From Clostridiales bacterium (lineage in GTDB: Bacteria > Bacillota > Clostridia > Peptostreptococcales > Acidaminobacteraceae): DNA of 64,000 bases. The notes beneath the pieces are model-generated. The model was not told the origin of the DNA. It was given only the letters and a program-made list of their open reading frames with translations, and made no database searches. Position numbers and translations under genes: made by a program. Below, piece after piece: positions 1-7,555 of this stretch. The DNA is taken from assembly GCA_016933835.1 (NCBI GenBank), contig JAFGAC010000194.1, positions 62,001 to 126,000 on the forward strand. The letters are read 5' to 3'. Each line of letters begins with the position of its first letter. Within the stretch, counting starts at the first letter, position 1.

Positions 1-404
1 ATATTATTGAATCGAGAGAAGGTAAAACAATCAGTGAGATATTTGAATTGTTCGGTGAAAGTTATTTCAGAAAATTGGAAGAGGATATCGTCAAAGAAAT
101 ATCAAATTACGAAAATTCAGTAATTTCAACAGGCGGTGGCATTATTTTGAATCCAGTGAATATTGAAAGGCTGAAGAAAAACAGTTTTATAATCTATTTA
201 GAAAATTCGATTGATGAATTGATATCTCATTTAAATGATGAGACACAGAACAGACCTTTGCTTGCGAATGAAAATATTTATTTTAAATTGAATGAATTAT
301 TTAAACAAAGAGAGAATCTATATAAAAAAAATGCGGATTTTATAATTGAAAATGAAAATATGGAAGATACTATAAAGAAAATTATCAATTTAGATATAAT
401 CTAA
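1..404 (+). CDS. aroK: Shikimate kinase, C-terminal part (5' end outside window)
   Basis: Shikimate kinase phosphorylates shikimate with ATP in the chorismate (aromatic amino acid) pathway, in the cytoplasm. The frame is open from the first bases of the window, so the N-terminal P-loop lies upstream and is not visible. What remains carries the family stretch with GESYFR, then the shikimate-binding STGGG motif and the RPLL lid-region motif, and ends in a typical short C-terminal helix. aroQ follows after 18 bases, which supports a shikimate-pathway operon. A methionine at 48 is an internal residue, not the start. Confidence 0.9.
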   Translation, partial: IIESREGKTISEIFELFGESYFRKLEEDIVKEISNYENSVISTGGGIILNPVNIERLKKNSFIIYLENSIDELISHLNDETQNRPLLANENIYFKLNELFKQRENLYKKNADFIIENENMEDTIKKIINLDII

Positions 405-422
405 GAATAGAGGACTGAATAA

Positions 423-851
423 ATGAATATATTAGTGATTAATGGTCCGAATATAAATATGCTCGGAAAAAGAGAAAAGGCTCTTTATGGGTCCATGACA
501 TATGAGAACCTCAAAAATAATTTAGATGATTTTTCAACTAAATATAATGTTGAAATAGAATTTTTTCAAAGTTCTATAGAAGGTGAAATAGTAGATAAAA
601 TTCATGAATTCGAAAAATTCGATGGTATTATAATTAATCCTGCAGCATATAGTCATTATTCGATTGCCATATTGGATGCTTTAAAAATACCTGATATTCC
701 AATTATTGAAGTGCATATCAGCAATGTTCACAGTAGAGAAGATTATAGAAAAGAACTTTTAACCGCACAGGCTGCTGTAGGAGTTATCGCTGGACTAGGC
801 TTTAAAGGATATGAATTAGCAATTGAATATATTGTAGCCACAAAGGCCTAA
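423..851 (+). CDS. aroQ: Type II 3-dehydroquinate dehydratase
   Basis: This enzyme dehydrates 3-dehydroquinate to 3-dehydroshikimate, two steps before the neighbouring shikimate kinase. At 142 residues it has the length of the small dodecameric type II enzymes. The start shows the family signature NGPNINMLGKRE, with the catalytic tyrosine in LYG (Y22) and the flexible lid around it. The conserved INPAAYSH and EVHISN stretches that form the active site follow. A GAGG-like ribosome site precedes the ATG, and the gene sits in one run with aroK upstream and efp downstream, an order common in Bacillota. Confidence 0.96.
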   Translation: MNILVINGPNINMLGKREKALYGSMTYENLKNNLDDFSTKYNVEIEFFQSSIEGEIVDKIHEFEKFDGIIINPAAYSHYSIAILDALKIPDIPIIEVHISNVHSREDYRKELLTAQAAVGVIAGLGFKGYELAIEYIVATKA

Positions 852-907
852 TGTGTGGTAAAATAATATGAGACTATTTTGAGAAATTATTTACGGAGGT
901 TTTATAC

Positions 908-1465
908 ATGATTTCAGCTAGTGAATTCAGAAAAGGTGTGACGTTTCAAGTTAATAATAGACCCTGTGTGGTTGTTGATTTTCAACATGTAAAACCTGGA
1001 AAAGGTGCTGCATTTGTCAGAACGAAATACAAAGATTTAATAACAGGGGCTATTAGAGATGAAGCTTTTAATCCATCTGAAAAATTCCCAAGAGCTCATA
1101 TTGAAACAAAGACAATGCAATTTTTATATAGTGACAGTGATTTATATTATTTTATGGATAATGAAACGTATGAGCAAGTACCAATATCTTTTGAATTGGT
1201 TGAAGATGCCATAAAGTTCATTAAAGAAAATGATAATGCAACACTGAAATTCTATCAAGGAAATTGTTTTATTGTTGAAGCACCAAACTTTGTTGAATTA
1301 ATTGTGACAGAAGCAGAACCGAGTGTAAAAGGTGATACGGCTTCAAATGTTACAAAAAAAGTTATTGTTGAAACAGGCGCAGAAGTGTACGTTCCTATGT
1401 TTGTAAATGAAGGGGATGTCATAAAAATCGATACAAGAACCGGTGATTACTTATCAAGAGTATAA
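908..1465 (+). CDS. efp: Elongation factor P
   Basis: EF-P binds between the P and E sites of the ribosome and relieves stalling at consecutive prolines. The 185 residues match the family length: an N-terminal KOW-like domain (about 1-65) and two OB folds behind it. The loop that carries the functional lysine reads [10 protein letters not shown], with K32 in the expected place. The C-terminal signature ending in RTGDYLSRV is typical. A strong site (ACGGAGG) precedes the ATG. I see no known EF-P lysine-modification gene nearby. Confidence 0.97.
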   Translation: MISASEFRKGVTFQVNNRPCVVVDFQHVKPGKGAAFVRTKYKDLITGAIRDEAFNPSEKFPRAHIETKTMQFLYSDSDLYYFMDNETYEQVPISFELVEDAIKFIKENDNATLKFYQGNCFIVEAPNFVELIVTEAEPSVKGDTASNVTKKVIVETGAEVYVPMFVNEGDVIKIDTRTGDYLSRV

Positions 1466-1478
1466 AAGGAGGTAACAA

Positions 1479-1865
1479 ATGAGTTATTTAACAGAAAAAG
1501 TGGCTTACATTAGAGGTAAAGCTGATGGTATGCAAATTGACGAATCAACAAATGAAGGTAATATTATTTTAGAACTTATTGATTTATTATCAGATTTTGC
1601 TGAAGAAATTGAAGAATTAAATGAAGAAGTTGGAGAAATTGACGAATATCTTGACATTATTGACGAAGATCTTGATGATCTGGAAGATTTTGTCTATGAA
1701 GAAGACGATCTAGATTATGATTATGATGAAGTAGAATGTCCTCATTGTGGAGAAGTTATGCATGTTGATTCAGATATATTTGAAACAGGTGAATGTGAAA
1801 AAGAATTAACTTGTCCAAATTGTAATGAAACATTTATTTTAGATAATGATGAGTGTGAAGAATAA
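1479..1865 (+). CDS. CD1247-type acidic zinc-ribbon protein
   Basis: This small protein of unknown function is conserved downstream of efp in clostridia. The N-terminal domain (about 1-45, starting MSYLTEKVAYIRGKADGM) matches what I know as the CD1247 N-terminal domain. A very acidic, probably coiled middle (about 45-85, dominated by D and E) follows, then a zinc ribbon built from CPHCGE and, about 30 residues on, CPNCNE. The strong AAAGGAGG site 14 bases after efp indicates co-transcription. The function is not established, and I would not go beyond a nucleic-acid- or ribosome-associated role as a guess. Confidence 0.8.
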   Translation: MSYLTEKVAYIRGKADGMQIDESTNEGNIILELIDLLSDFAEEIEELNEEVGEIDEYLDIIDEDLDDLEDFVYEEDDLDYDYDEVECPHCGEVMHVDSDIFETGECEKELTCPNCNETFILDNDECEE

Positions 1866-1885
1866 CCCGTTTATCGGGTTATTTT
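1863..1885 (+). terminator. Rho-independent terminator after the efp unit
   Basis: A perfect 7-bp stem (TAACCCG with CGGGTTA), a 5-base loop and a T-rich tail begin at the stop codon of the zinc-ribbon gene. It closes the aroK-aroQ-efp transcription unit. Confidence 0.85.
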
Positions 1886-1886
1886 A

Positions 1887-1915
1887 TTGTTAAACAACTG
1901 ATAGTTTGGTATAAT
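1887..1915 (+). promoter_or_regulatory. SigA-type promoter of asp23
   Basis: TTGTTA (1887-1892) and TATAAT (1910-1915) are separated by 17 bases. The pair lies just after the preceding terminator and about 20 bases before the asp23 ribosome site. Confidence 0.65.
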
Positions 1916-1937
1916 TTAGTTGATTGGAGGCGTTATT

Positions 1938-2309
1938 ATGTCTGATTACGTAGAAAAAGAAATTGTTGAAACAAATGAAATAGGGCAAGTTCATATATCG
2001 AATGAAGTTTTAGAAATTATTACTGATATTTCAACTAAAGAAGTAAAAGGTGTTAAAGGTTTATATGGCAATATTACTGATGATTTAGCCGGCATATTTT
2101 CAAGAAAAAGCCATACTAAAGGAATTTTAGTTGAGATTGTTGAAAACAGTGCGACAATCAATTTAAATATTGTGGTTGATTTTGGAGTTAAAATTCCCGA
2201 AGTTGCTTGGCTAGTCCAAGAAAATGTAAAAAATGCCATTGAATCTATGACAGATATAAAAGTAGAAGCTATCAATGTCAATATTGCAGGAATAAATTTT
2301 GTAAAGTAA
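1938..2309 (+). CDS. Asp23/Gls24 family envelope-stress protein
   Basis: Asp23/Gls24 (DUF322) proteins are small cytoplasmic or membrane-associated proteins linked to cell-envelope stress. In clostridia one copy normally sits just before nusB, as here. The 123 residues show the family core, including HISNEVLEIITDISTKEVKG near the start and the later INLNIVVDFGVKIPEVA and NVNIAGINF. The start was set at the ATG at 1938 because TTGGAGG lies directly upstream. The frame opens further upstream at a TTG, but that would place the ribosome site inside the gene. Confidence 0.9.
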   Translation: MSDYVEKEIVETNEIGQVHISNEVLEIITDISTKEVKGVKGLYGNITDDLAGIFSRKSHTKGILVEIVENSATINLNIVVDFGVKIPEVAWLVQENVKNAIESMTDIKVEAINVNIAGINFVK

Positions 2310-2340
2310 ACTAACTCTAAAAATGAGTTAGTTAGTTTTT
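2309..2340 (+). terminator. Terminator-like hairpin between asp23 and nusB
   Basis: A 9-bp stem (AACTAACTC with GAGTTAGTT), a 7-base loop and a T run. The nusB ribosome site follows at once and no separate promoter fits in the gap, so some read-through into nusB is likely. Confidence 0.75.
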
Positions 2341-2351
2341 TGAGGTGTATT

Positions 2352-2753
2352 ATGAGTAGAATAAAAACGAGAGAATTAGTAATGATTCAAATTTATCAAA
2401 TGGATATACATAACGAGTATGTTTTAAAACCTAATGTTGAAAAAGATATTGCTAAAATCATTCATGATGGAAGAGAAATTACATATGCATTAAAAGTCAT
2501 TGAAGATTTTATTGCATATAAAGATCAAATCGATAAAATGATTACTCAATCAAGCGAGAACTGGACAATTGATAGAATTTCTAAAATTGATTTGGCTATT
2601 ATTCGATTATCAGTAACAGAAATTTTCTTTTCTAAAAATGTACCAGATTCAATATCTATTAATGAAGCTATCCTTCTATCTAAGAAGTTCAGTGATGAAG
2701 ATTCTTTTAAATTTGTCAATGGCTTATTGGGTAAAATTGTGAGGAGTCAGTAA
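2352..2753 (+). CDS. nusB: Transcription antitermination factor NusB
   Basis: NusB binds boxA RNA with ribosomal protein S10 and supports antitermination during rRNA transcription. The 133 residues are all-helical, with the opening RELVMIQIYQMD and the conserved C-terminal core around WTIDRISKIDLAIIRL and ISINEAILLSKKF, which is diagnostic. The start is the ATG at 2352, preceded by GAGGTG. An upstream in-frame TTG at 2340 lies before that site. The stop overlaps the next start by one base, so translation is probably coupled. Confidence 0.95.
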   Translation: MSRIKTRELVMIQIYQMDIHNEYVLKPNVEKDIAKIIHDGREITYALKVIEDFIAYKDQIDKMITQSSENWTIDRISKIDLAIIRLSVTEIFFSKNVPDSISINEAILLSKKFSDEDSFKFVNGLLGKIVRSQ

Positions 2754-3655
2754 TGTATGTCTTAGGGATTGATACCAGTAATTACACAACATCATTGGCG
2801 TTGTCAGATGAATATAAATCAATTCTTTTAGATATCAGGATTCCACTAAAAGTTTCAAAAGGACAGGTTGGGCTTCGTCAATCAGATGCTTATTACCAGC
2901 ATATTCAGAATCTAACGAATATGATTGACGAAGTAAAGAAATATGCTAAGAACGTTGAAAAAATAGTTGTTTCTACCCAACCAAGGAATCATTCGAATTC
3001 CTATATGCCTGTCTTTAATGCAGGTGTTTTTTTTACTAAAGCACTAAATTTTACAGATTCTTTTCATGTCATTGAGTTATCACATCAAGAAGGGCATATT
3101 TTTTCAGCATGGGAAAAAGAGTTCGGTGAATATGAATCTTTATTTGTTTTGCATATTTCAGGTGGAACTACTGAATTGCTTAAAGTTGAAATGGTGGAGA
3201 CACGATTAAAAACAAGTGTTGTTTATCAAACGCTGGATATCAGTTTTGGTCAATTGCTTGATCGTGTTGGAAATTATATGAATCTAGATTTCCCAGCAGG
3301 CAAATTCATTGATGAATATGCTAAAGAATACAAGAGCATTAAAAATAAAATATCTTATTCAGAGAAGGGTTTCAATCTTTCAGGCATGGAAAACAAATTT
3401 AAGCATATGTATGATGAAACTGGAGATGTAAAGCTTGTATCCAATTCAATCATGTCTTATTTAGTTGATTTGATTGAATTCATCAATAAGAAAATTGCTA
3501 TGGACTCACCATTTCTAATTATTGGAGGAGTGGGGGAAAGTGAATTTTTAAGAAAATTCATTAAAAATAAAAATGTTGTATTTGCAAAGAAAGGGTTATC
3601 GAGTGATAATGCCGTTGGATTATCCCAATATCCATTTATTATGGAGGATCAATGA
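2753..3655 (+). CDS. Kae1-like (TsaD paralogue) ASKHA-fold protein
   Basis: This is a 300-residue member of the Kae1/TsaD/O-sialoglycoprotein endopeptidase superfamily, but not the standard TsaD (usually about 335 residues). The opening GIDTSNYTTSLAL is the ASKHA nucleotide-binding start. The HQEGH motif is kept (TsaD: HxEGH, metal-binding), as is DNAVGL near the end. The usual SGGHT is SGGTT here, a change at a conserved histidine. This paralogue is regularly found between nusB and xseA in clostridia. A role in tRNA threonylcarbamoyladenosine is possible, but it is as likely to have another function. Confidence 0.75.
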   Translation: MYVLGIDTSNYTTSLALSDEYKSILLDIRIPLKVSKGQVGLRQSDAYYQHIQNLTNMIDEVKKYAKNVEKIVVSTQPRNHSNSYMPVFNAGVFFTKALNFTDSFHVIELSHQEGHIFSAWEKEFGEYESLFVLHISGGTTELLKVEMVETRLKTSVVYQTLDISFGQLLDRVGNYMNLDFPAGKFIDEYAKEYKSIKNKISYSEKGFNLSGMENKFKHMYDETGDVKLVSNSIMSYLVDLIEFINKKIAMDSPFLIIGGVGESEFLRKFIKNKNVVFAKKGLSSDNAVGLSQYPFIMEDQ

Positions 3656-4863
3656 ATTTAAGAACTTTAAACGTGACTGAATTAAATCAATATATAAAAA
3701 GAATTATTCATTCGGATCCTATTTTGAATGCTATTAAAGTTGAAGGTGAGATAACTGCTTTTAAAAAACATTCAAGCGGTCATGCTTATTTTTTAATTAA
3801 AGATGACAACAGTAGAATTAACTGTGTCCTTTTTAGCAATAATTATGATTTGTTGGACTTTGTTCCAAAAGATGGCGATATGGTTGAGATATTTGGTAAA
3901 ATATCTGTTTATGAAAAAAATGGAACTTATCAATTATATGTAAATCAAATGAAAAATGCAGGAATCGGCAATCTTTTTAAAAAATTCAATGATTTGAAAC
4001 TTATGCTTGAAAATGAAGGATTATTTAATCCTCTATATAAAAAAACAATAACAAAATACCCGCAAAAAATTGCTGTGATCACTTCAAGAACTGGTGCAGC
4101 AATACATGATGTTTTATCAGTTATACAGAGAAGGAATCCATTAGTTGATATCCTCATCATTCCTGCATCAGTGCAGGGAGAAAATACAGTTAAGGAAGTA
4201 TTAGATGCCTTTGACTATGTTGAATCTATCAATGGTATTGATACAGTTATTTTAACTAGAGGTGGGGGTTCTTATGAAGAACTTTTCAATTTTAACGATG
4301 AAGCCATTGCTCGACGAATTTTCAAGTGCAAAATACCTGTAATTAGTGCAATTGGCCATGAAATAGATTTCACTATTTCTGATTTTGTAGCAGACTTGAG
4401 AGCACCTACACCTTCAGCAGCAGCAGAACTAGCAACTGAAGATATCATGAATATAATAAAATTACAAAAAAAACATATTGATGATATGGCTTATACGATA
4501 AAAAACAAGATTCATAATTATGAAAAAACTTTAAATCAATATCATTATAATTATCTAAAATTTCCTATTGTAAAAAAAATGGCATTCCAGGAACATCAAA
4601 TGGAAATTGCAATTGAAAAATCTTCATCTCTTATTATGAAACAGTTGACCGAAATTGAACATAAACATCAAATATTGATTGAGAAAATCAATGGATTGAA
4701 TCCTTTAAATATTTTAAGCAAAGGATATAGTCGATTAAAAGATGATGCAAGCAATGATTTGATTTTTAGTATTGACAATATAATTGAAGGACAAGTTATT
4801 AGAAATGAATTAAAAGATGGCCATATTATTTCAAAAATTATTGCGATTGAGGTGTCTAAATGA
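3652..4863 (+). CDS. xseA: Exodeoxyribonuclease VII large subunit
   Basis: This is the catalytic subunit of exonuclease VII, which degrades single-stranded DNA to oligonucleotides in repair. The N-terminal OB fold (about 1-100, with VEGEITAFKKHSSGHAYF) binds DNA. The catalytic domain contains TSRTGAAIHDV, ILTRGGGSYEELFNFND and AIGHEIDFTISDFVAD, all diagnostic. A long helical region follows, then the short C-terminal segment LNPLNILSKGYS. Length 403 is normal. It overlaps the previous gene by four bases (ATGA) and xseB by four bases, so the two subunits are translationally coupled. Confidence 0.97.
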   Translation: MNLRTLNVTELNQYIKRIIHSDPILNAIKVEGEITAFKKHSSGHAYFLIKDDNSRINCVLFSNNYDLLDFVPKDGDMVEIFGKISVYEKNGTYQLYVNQMKNAGIGNLFKKFNDLKLMLENEGLFNPLYKKTITKYPQKIAVITSRTGAAIHDVLSVIQRRNPLVDILIIPASVQGENTVKEVLDAFDYVESINGIDTVILTRGGGSYEELFNFNDEAIARRIFKCKIPVISAIGHEIDFTISDFVADLRAPTPSAAAELATEDIMNIIKLQKKHIDDMAYTIKNKIHNYEKTLNQYHYNYLKFPIVKKMAFQEHQMEIAIEKSSSLIMKQLTEIEHKHQILIEKINGLNPLNILSKGYSRLKDDASNDLIFSIDNIIEGQVIRNELKDGHIISKIIAIEVSK

Positions 4864-5081
4864 AAAAAGTGAATTTGGAAAAGAATTTACAGGAATTAGA
4901 AGATATTTTTGAAAAATTGGAAAAAGAAAACATCCCGCTGAGTGATTCGCTGAAACTTTTTGAATCAGGGATTAACATATATCGAGAAAGTATTGATGAA
5001 ATTGATAAAATTAAAAATAAAATTACAATGCTTATTGATGGCACAGAAGAAAAAATGATTTCTGGTGATGATGATGAATAA
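4860..5081 (+). CDS. xseB: Exodeoxyribonuclease VII small subunit
   Basis: This small helical subunit wraps around the helical part of XseA. The 73 residues fit the family: a helical hairpin with LEDIFEKLEKENIPLSDSL, then LFESGINIYR. It starts inside the end of xseA (ATGA overlap), as usual. Its last codons (GAT repeats) overlap the start region of ispA. Confidence 0.95.
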   Translation: MKKVNLEKNLQELEDIFEKLEKENIPLSDSLKLFESGINIYRESIDEIDKIKNKITMLIDGTEEKMISGDDDE

Positions 5082-5961
5082 AGCTTATACTGAAGCTCAA
5101 ATGAAAATAAATGAATATTTGCAAAGTTATTTTATTCATTATGAAAATAAATATGAAAAAAAATTCAACGAAATAATCAATTATTCATTGATGAATGGCG
5201 GAAAAAGGCTTCGACCAGTATTGTTTTATAAAACAGTTGAAATTTTAAAAGGCGATGTTGAAAAAAATTTGGATTTGGCGTGTTCAATAGAAATGATTCA
5301 TACCTATTCCTTGATACATGATGATTTGCCAGCCATGGATGATGATGATTACCGCAGAGGAAAACTATCTTCACATAAAGTATACGGTGAAGCGATGGCT
5401 ATTCTTTCAGGCGATGCATTATTGAATAAAGCTTATGAAATACTTTTCAATAAAATTTTCGAACATAGTGATGATCATGATTTAATTAAAGCTTGCAGGC
5501 TAATTGCAGATTTTGCAGGAAACCACGGTATGATTGGTGGCCAAGTTGTTGATATTGAAACTGAATACAGTGATATTTCTAATGATGATCTTCATTACAT
5601 CATTGAAAATAAAACTGCAAAATTGATAATTGCATCAATTGTTTCTGCTGGACATGTATGCCATATGAGTGATGAATATATCGAGTTACTAAAAAAAGCT
5701 GCATATCATATAGGATACAGTTTTCAATTGATAGATGATTATCTTGACGTAGTGGGTGATTCAAAAATAATTGGAAAATCTACTGGAAAAGATAATGCAC
5801 TTGGTAAGAACACTTATGTAAAGTATAATGGAATTGAGAAGACAAAAAAAGATGCCTATGAACATCTTGAAAACGCTAAAAACTATTTATTCCTTATAAA
5901 AGGGTATGAGTGGAAGTTTTTTATTGATTTAATTGAATATTTAAAAAATAGGGAGAAGTAG
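5074..5961 (+). CDS. ispA: Polyprenyl (farnesyl/geranyl) diphosphate synthase
   Basis: This enzyme condenses dimethylallyl/geranyl diphosphate with isopentenyl diphosphate to make short polyprenyl diphosphates. Both aspartate-rich motifs are intact: DDLPAMDDDD in the first half and DDYLD in the second. GGKRLRP near residue 45 and the GGQVVDIE stretch also fit. Length, about 295, is typical of bacterial farnesyl diphosphate synthases. The start is ambiguous: GTG at 5065 and ATGs at 5068, 5071 and 5074 are all in frame inside the end of xseB. I chose 5074 for its spacing from GGTG. It sits in the xseAB-ispA-dxs isoprenoid cluster. Confidence 0.95.
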   Translation: MNKAYTEAQMKINEYLQSYFIHYENKYEKKFNEIINYSLMNGGKRLRPVLFYKTVEILKGDVEKNLDLACSIEMIHTYSLIHDDLPAMDDDDYRRGKLSSHKVYGEAMAILSGDALLNKAYEILFNKIFEHSDDHDLIKACRLIADFAGNHGMIGGQVVDIETEYSDISNDDLHYIIENKTAKLIIASIVSAGHVCHMSDEYIELLKKAAYHIGYSFQLIDDYLDVVGDSKIIGKSTGKDNALGKNTYVKYNGIEKTKKDAYEHLENAKNYLFLIKGYEWKFFIDLIEYLKNREK

Positions 5962-5969
5962 GTGACAAA

Positions 5970-6410
5970 TTGGTTATAAAAGAAATTTTTCTAAATCAGT
6001 ATTTTTTAATAGGCTTTGTCGCTTGGTTAATTGCTCAAGTAAGTAAAGTTATTTTGACGTTATTGATTGATAAAAAATTGAATCTATATCGATTAGTTGG
6101 ATCGGGTGGAATGCCAAGTTCGCATACATCCTTTGTTATGGGCCTGACTACTGCTCTTGGGCTAGATTTTGGTTGGGATAGTGCGATTTTTGCTCTTTCA
6201 CTGGTTTTTTCACTGGTAGTTATGTATGATGCATCTGGTGTAAGACGAGCAGTCGGAAAACAAGCAATTATACTTAATACAATGTTGGATGACTTATATA
6301 AACATCGACATATTGGACAAGAGAAATTAAAAGAGTTAATTGGACATACTTCCTATGAAGTACTTATTGGAGCAATATTGGGAATTTTTATTGCAAACAT
6401 AATGATGTAG
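5970..6410 (+). CDS. Divergent PAP2-family (DUF212, YuiD-like) membrane protein
   Basis: This 146-residue integral membrane protein has about four hydrophobic segments. The middle carries GGMPSSHTSFV and later GVRRAVGKQA, which resemble the PAP2 phosphatase motifs SGH and R-x5-H in altered form. The family (DUF212) is therefore called divergent PAP2. It is often linked to isoprenoid genes, and a lipid or prenyl phosphatase role is plausible but unproven. The start is TTG at 5970, five bases after AGGTG. It lies between ispA and the OLE RNA, and the RNA begins about eight bases after its stop. Confidence 0.85.
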   Translation: MVIKEIFLNQYFLIGFVAWLIAQVSKVILTLLIDKKLNLYRLVGSGGMPSSHTSFVMGLTTALGLDFGWDSAIFALSLVFSLVVMYDASGVRRAVGKQAIILNTMLDDLYKHRHIGQEKLKELIGHTSYEVLIGAILGIFIANIMM

Positions 6411-6418
6411 ATATTAAT

Positions 6419-6965
6419 GGTGGCGCAGTATTCTAGTCAATAATCTTGATTCTGAAGGCGGGGCTAAAAATCCGTCGAAGGGCACATCGATGAAGTTCCT
6501 GGTTTTGGCTTGTGACGCCCAGTTATGGGCCTTGGCTGGGAGTAAGGAACTGGGGGCGACCTACAATGGCATGTAGTATTCGACCCTTATTCCGCGGAGA
6601 CTTGCATTGCGCAAGATGACACCTACCTGTAGTGAAACTACAGATAGTGTAGCCTGCCTTGAGTGGCGTTTGGTAGACGGGAGTTAAACCGATTGCTGTT
6701 GGCCGATAGCAATCGATTATTGCTAATCTAAACCTACACTGCAAAAGAGGCTAAGGGTTAAGAAAGTTGCTGAGGAAATCTCCTAGACTGTTCTGACGAA
6801 ATGAAATAAGGATTAAAGTGCGCGCTAAGTGGTAATCCAGTCTTATTGCTGGCGACAGTGTAAATAGTTATATAAAAGGAAACTGCTGATATGGCGACAT
6901 ATCAGTATAACTATGGGAAATCCTACTGGACCTATGCCGCAGAGTTTACTTGTTTCATTGCCACC
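6419..6965 (+). ncRNA. OLE (ornate, large, extremophilic) RNA
   Basis: This is a structured noncoding RNA of about 547 nt. The call rests on position and partner: it lies between ispA/DUF212 and an OapA-type membrane gene followed by dxs, tlyA, argR and recN, the known OLE locus. The outer ends pair: GGTGGC at 6419-6424 with GCCACC at 6960-6965. Strong internal hairpins include 6627-6643, 6690-6715 and 6886-6905; the last has an 8-bp stem capped by a GCGA tetraloop. The region is more GC-rich than its surroundings and has no credible protein frame. OLE RNAs bind the membrane through OapA and are tied to growth under stress. The boundaries are my estimate, and no clear promoter is visible in front, so it may be transcribed from the upstream operon. 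Confidence 0.88.
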
Positions 6966-6986
6966 TTTAAATAAATTGGAGTTAAT

Positions 6987-7541
6987 ATGAAAAGAAAACA
7001 TGATTACAATTGGATTATACATATTTTTTTTATAACGTTTTTTTTAGCTGTATTTATCAGCATCGTTTCTGAGATTACAATAAAAAATTTTAATATAGTG
7101 GGATCTTTATTAGTATTGTTAGGGATAGTATTTTTAGGTATTGTTTTTGATATAATTGGAATTGCAGTAGCGGCTGCCAATGTAAAACCTTTCAATGCAA
7201 TGGCTTCAAGAAAAATTAAAGGTGCAAATAAAGCAGTTAGTTTAGTGCAAAAGGCTGATAGAGTATCAAATTTTTGCAATGATGTAATTGGAGATATCGC
7301 TGGAATATTGAGCGGGGCTGCAATAGCTGCAATTGCATTAAAGTTGATTCAGTATGACTATTCTTTTTTTAATGTATCGATCGTAGCTGTATTACTTAGT
7401 GGTTTTACAGCTGCTTTGACAGTTGGTGGAAAAGCTTTTGGAAAAAAAATAGCAATAAGGAAATGGAAAGATATTGTATTTTATACAGCGTATACTTTAT
7501 ATATAATTGAAACAAAAATAAAATTGAAAGTCATGAGATAA
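6987..7541 (+). CDS. oapA: OLE-associated membrane protein OapA
   Basis: OapA binds OLE RNA and anchors it to the membrane. This 184-residue protein has the size and four-helix pattern expected: hydrophobic segments at about 9-30, 36-64, 101-121 and 127-149. Between segments two and three is a polar loop, and the segment NDVIGDIAGILSGA stands at the start of the third helix. The family has been compared with the DUF21 membrane domain of magnesium-related CorC/CNNM proteins, which is knowledge of the family and not something I can test here. TTGGAG precedes the ATG, 22 bases after the RNA. The stop overlaps the upstream in-frame ATG of dxs. Confidence 0.88.
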   Translation: MKRKHDYNWIIHIFFITFFLAVFISIVSEITIKNFNIVGSLLVLLGIVFLGIVFDIIGIAVAAANVKPFNAMASRKIKGANKAVSLVQKADRVSNFCNDVIGDIAGILSGAAIAAIALKLIQYDYSFFNVSIVAVLLSGFTAALTVGGKAFGKKIAIRKWKDIVFYTAYTLYIIETKIKLKVMR

Positions 7542-7555
7542 TGGAGTTGAATATT

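Noticed and set aside
6523-6744. Minus-strand open frame of 73 codons in the gap between DUF212 and oapA
   Set aside because: It lies wholly inside the structured OLE RNA, has no ribosome site, and its composition is that of RNA stems read as protein.
6419-6965. tmRNA or RNase P RNA as explanation for the structured gap
   Set aside because: The length, the lack of a tRNA-like end and tag frame, and the lack of the conserved RNase P core (only a loose GAGGAAA-like match near 6772) do not fit. The gene context fits OLE.
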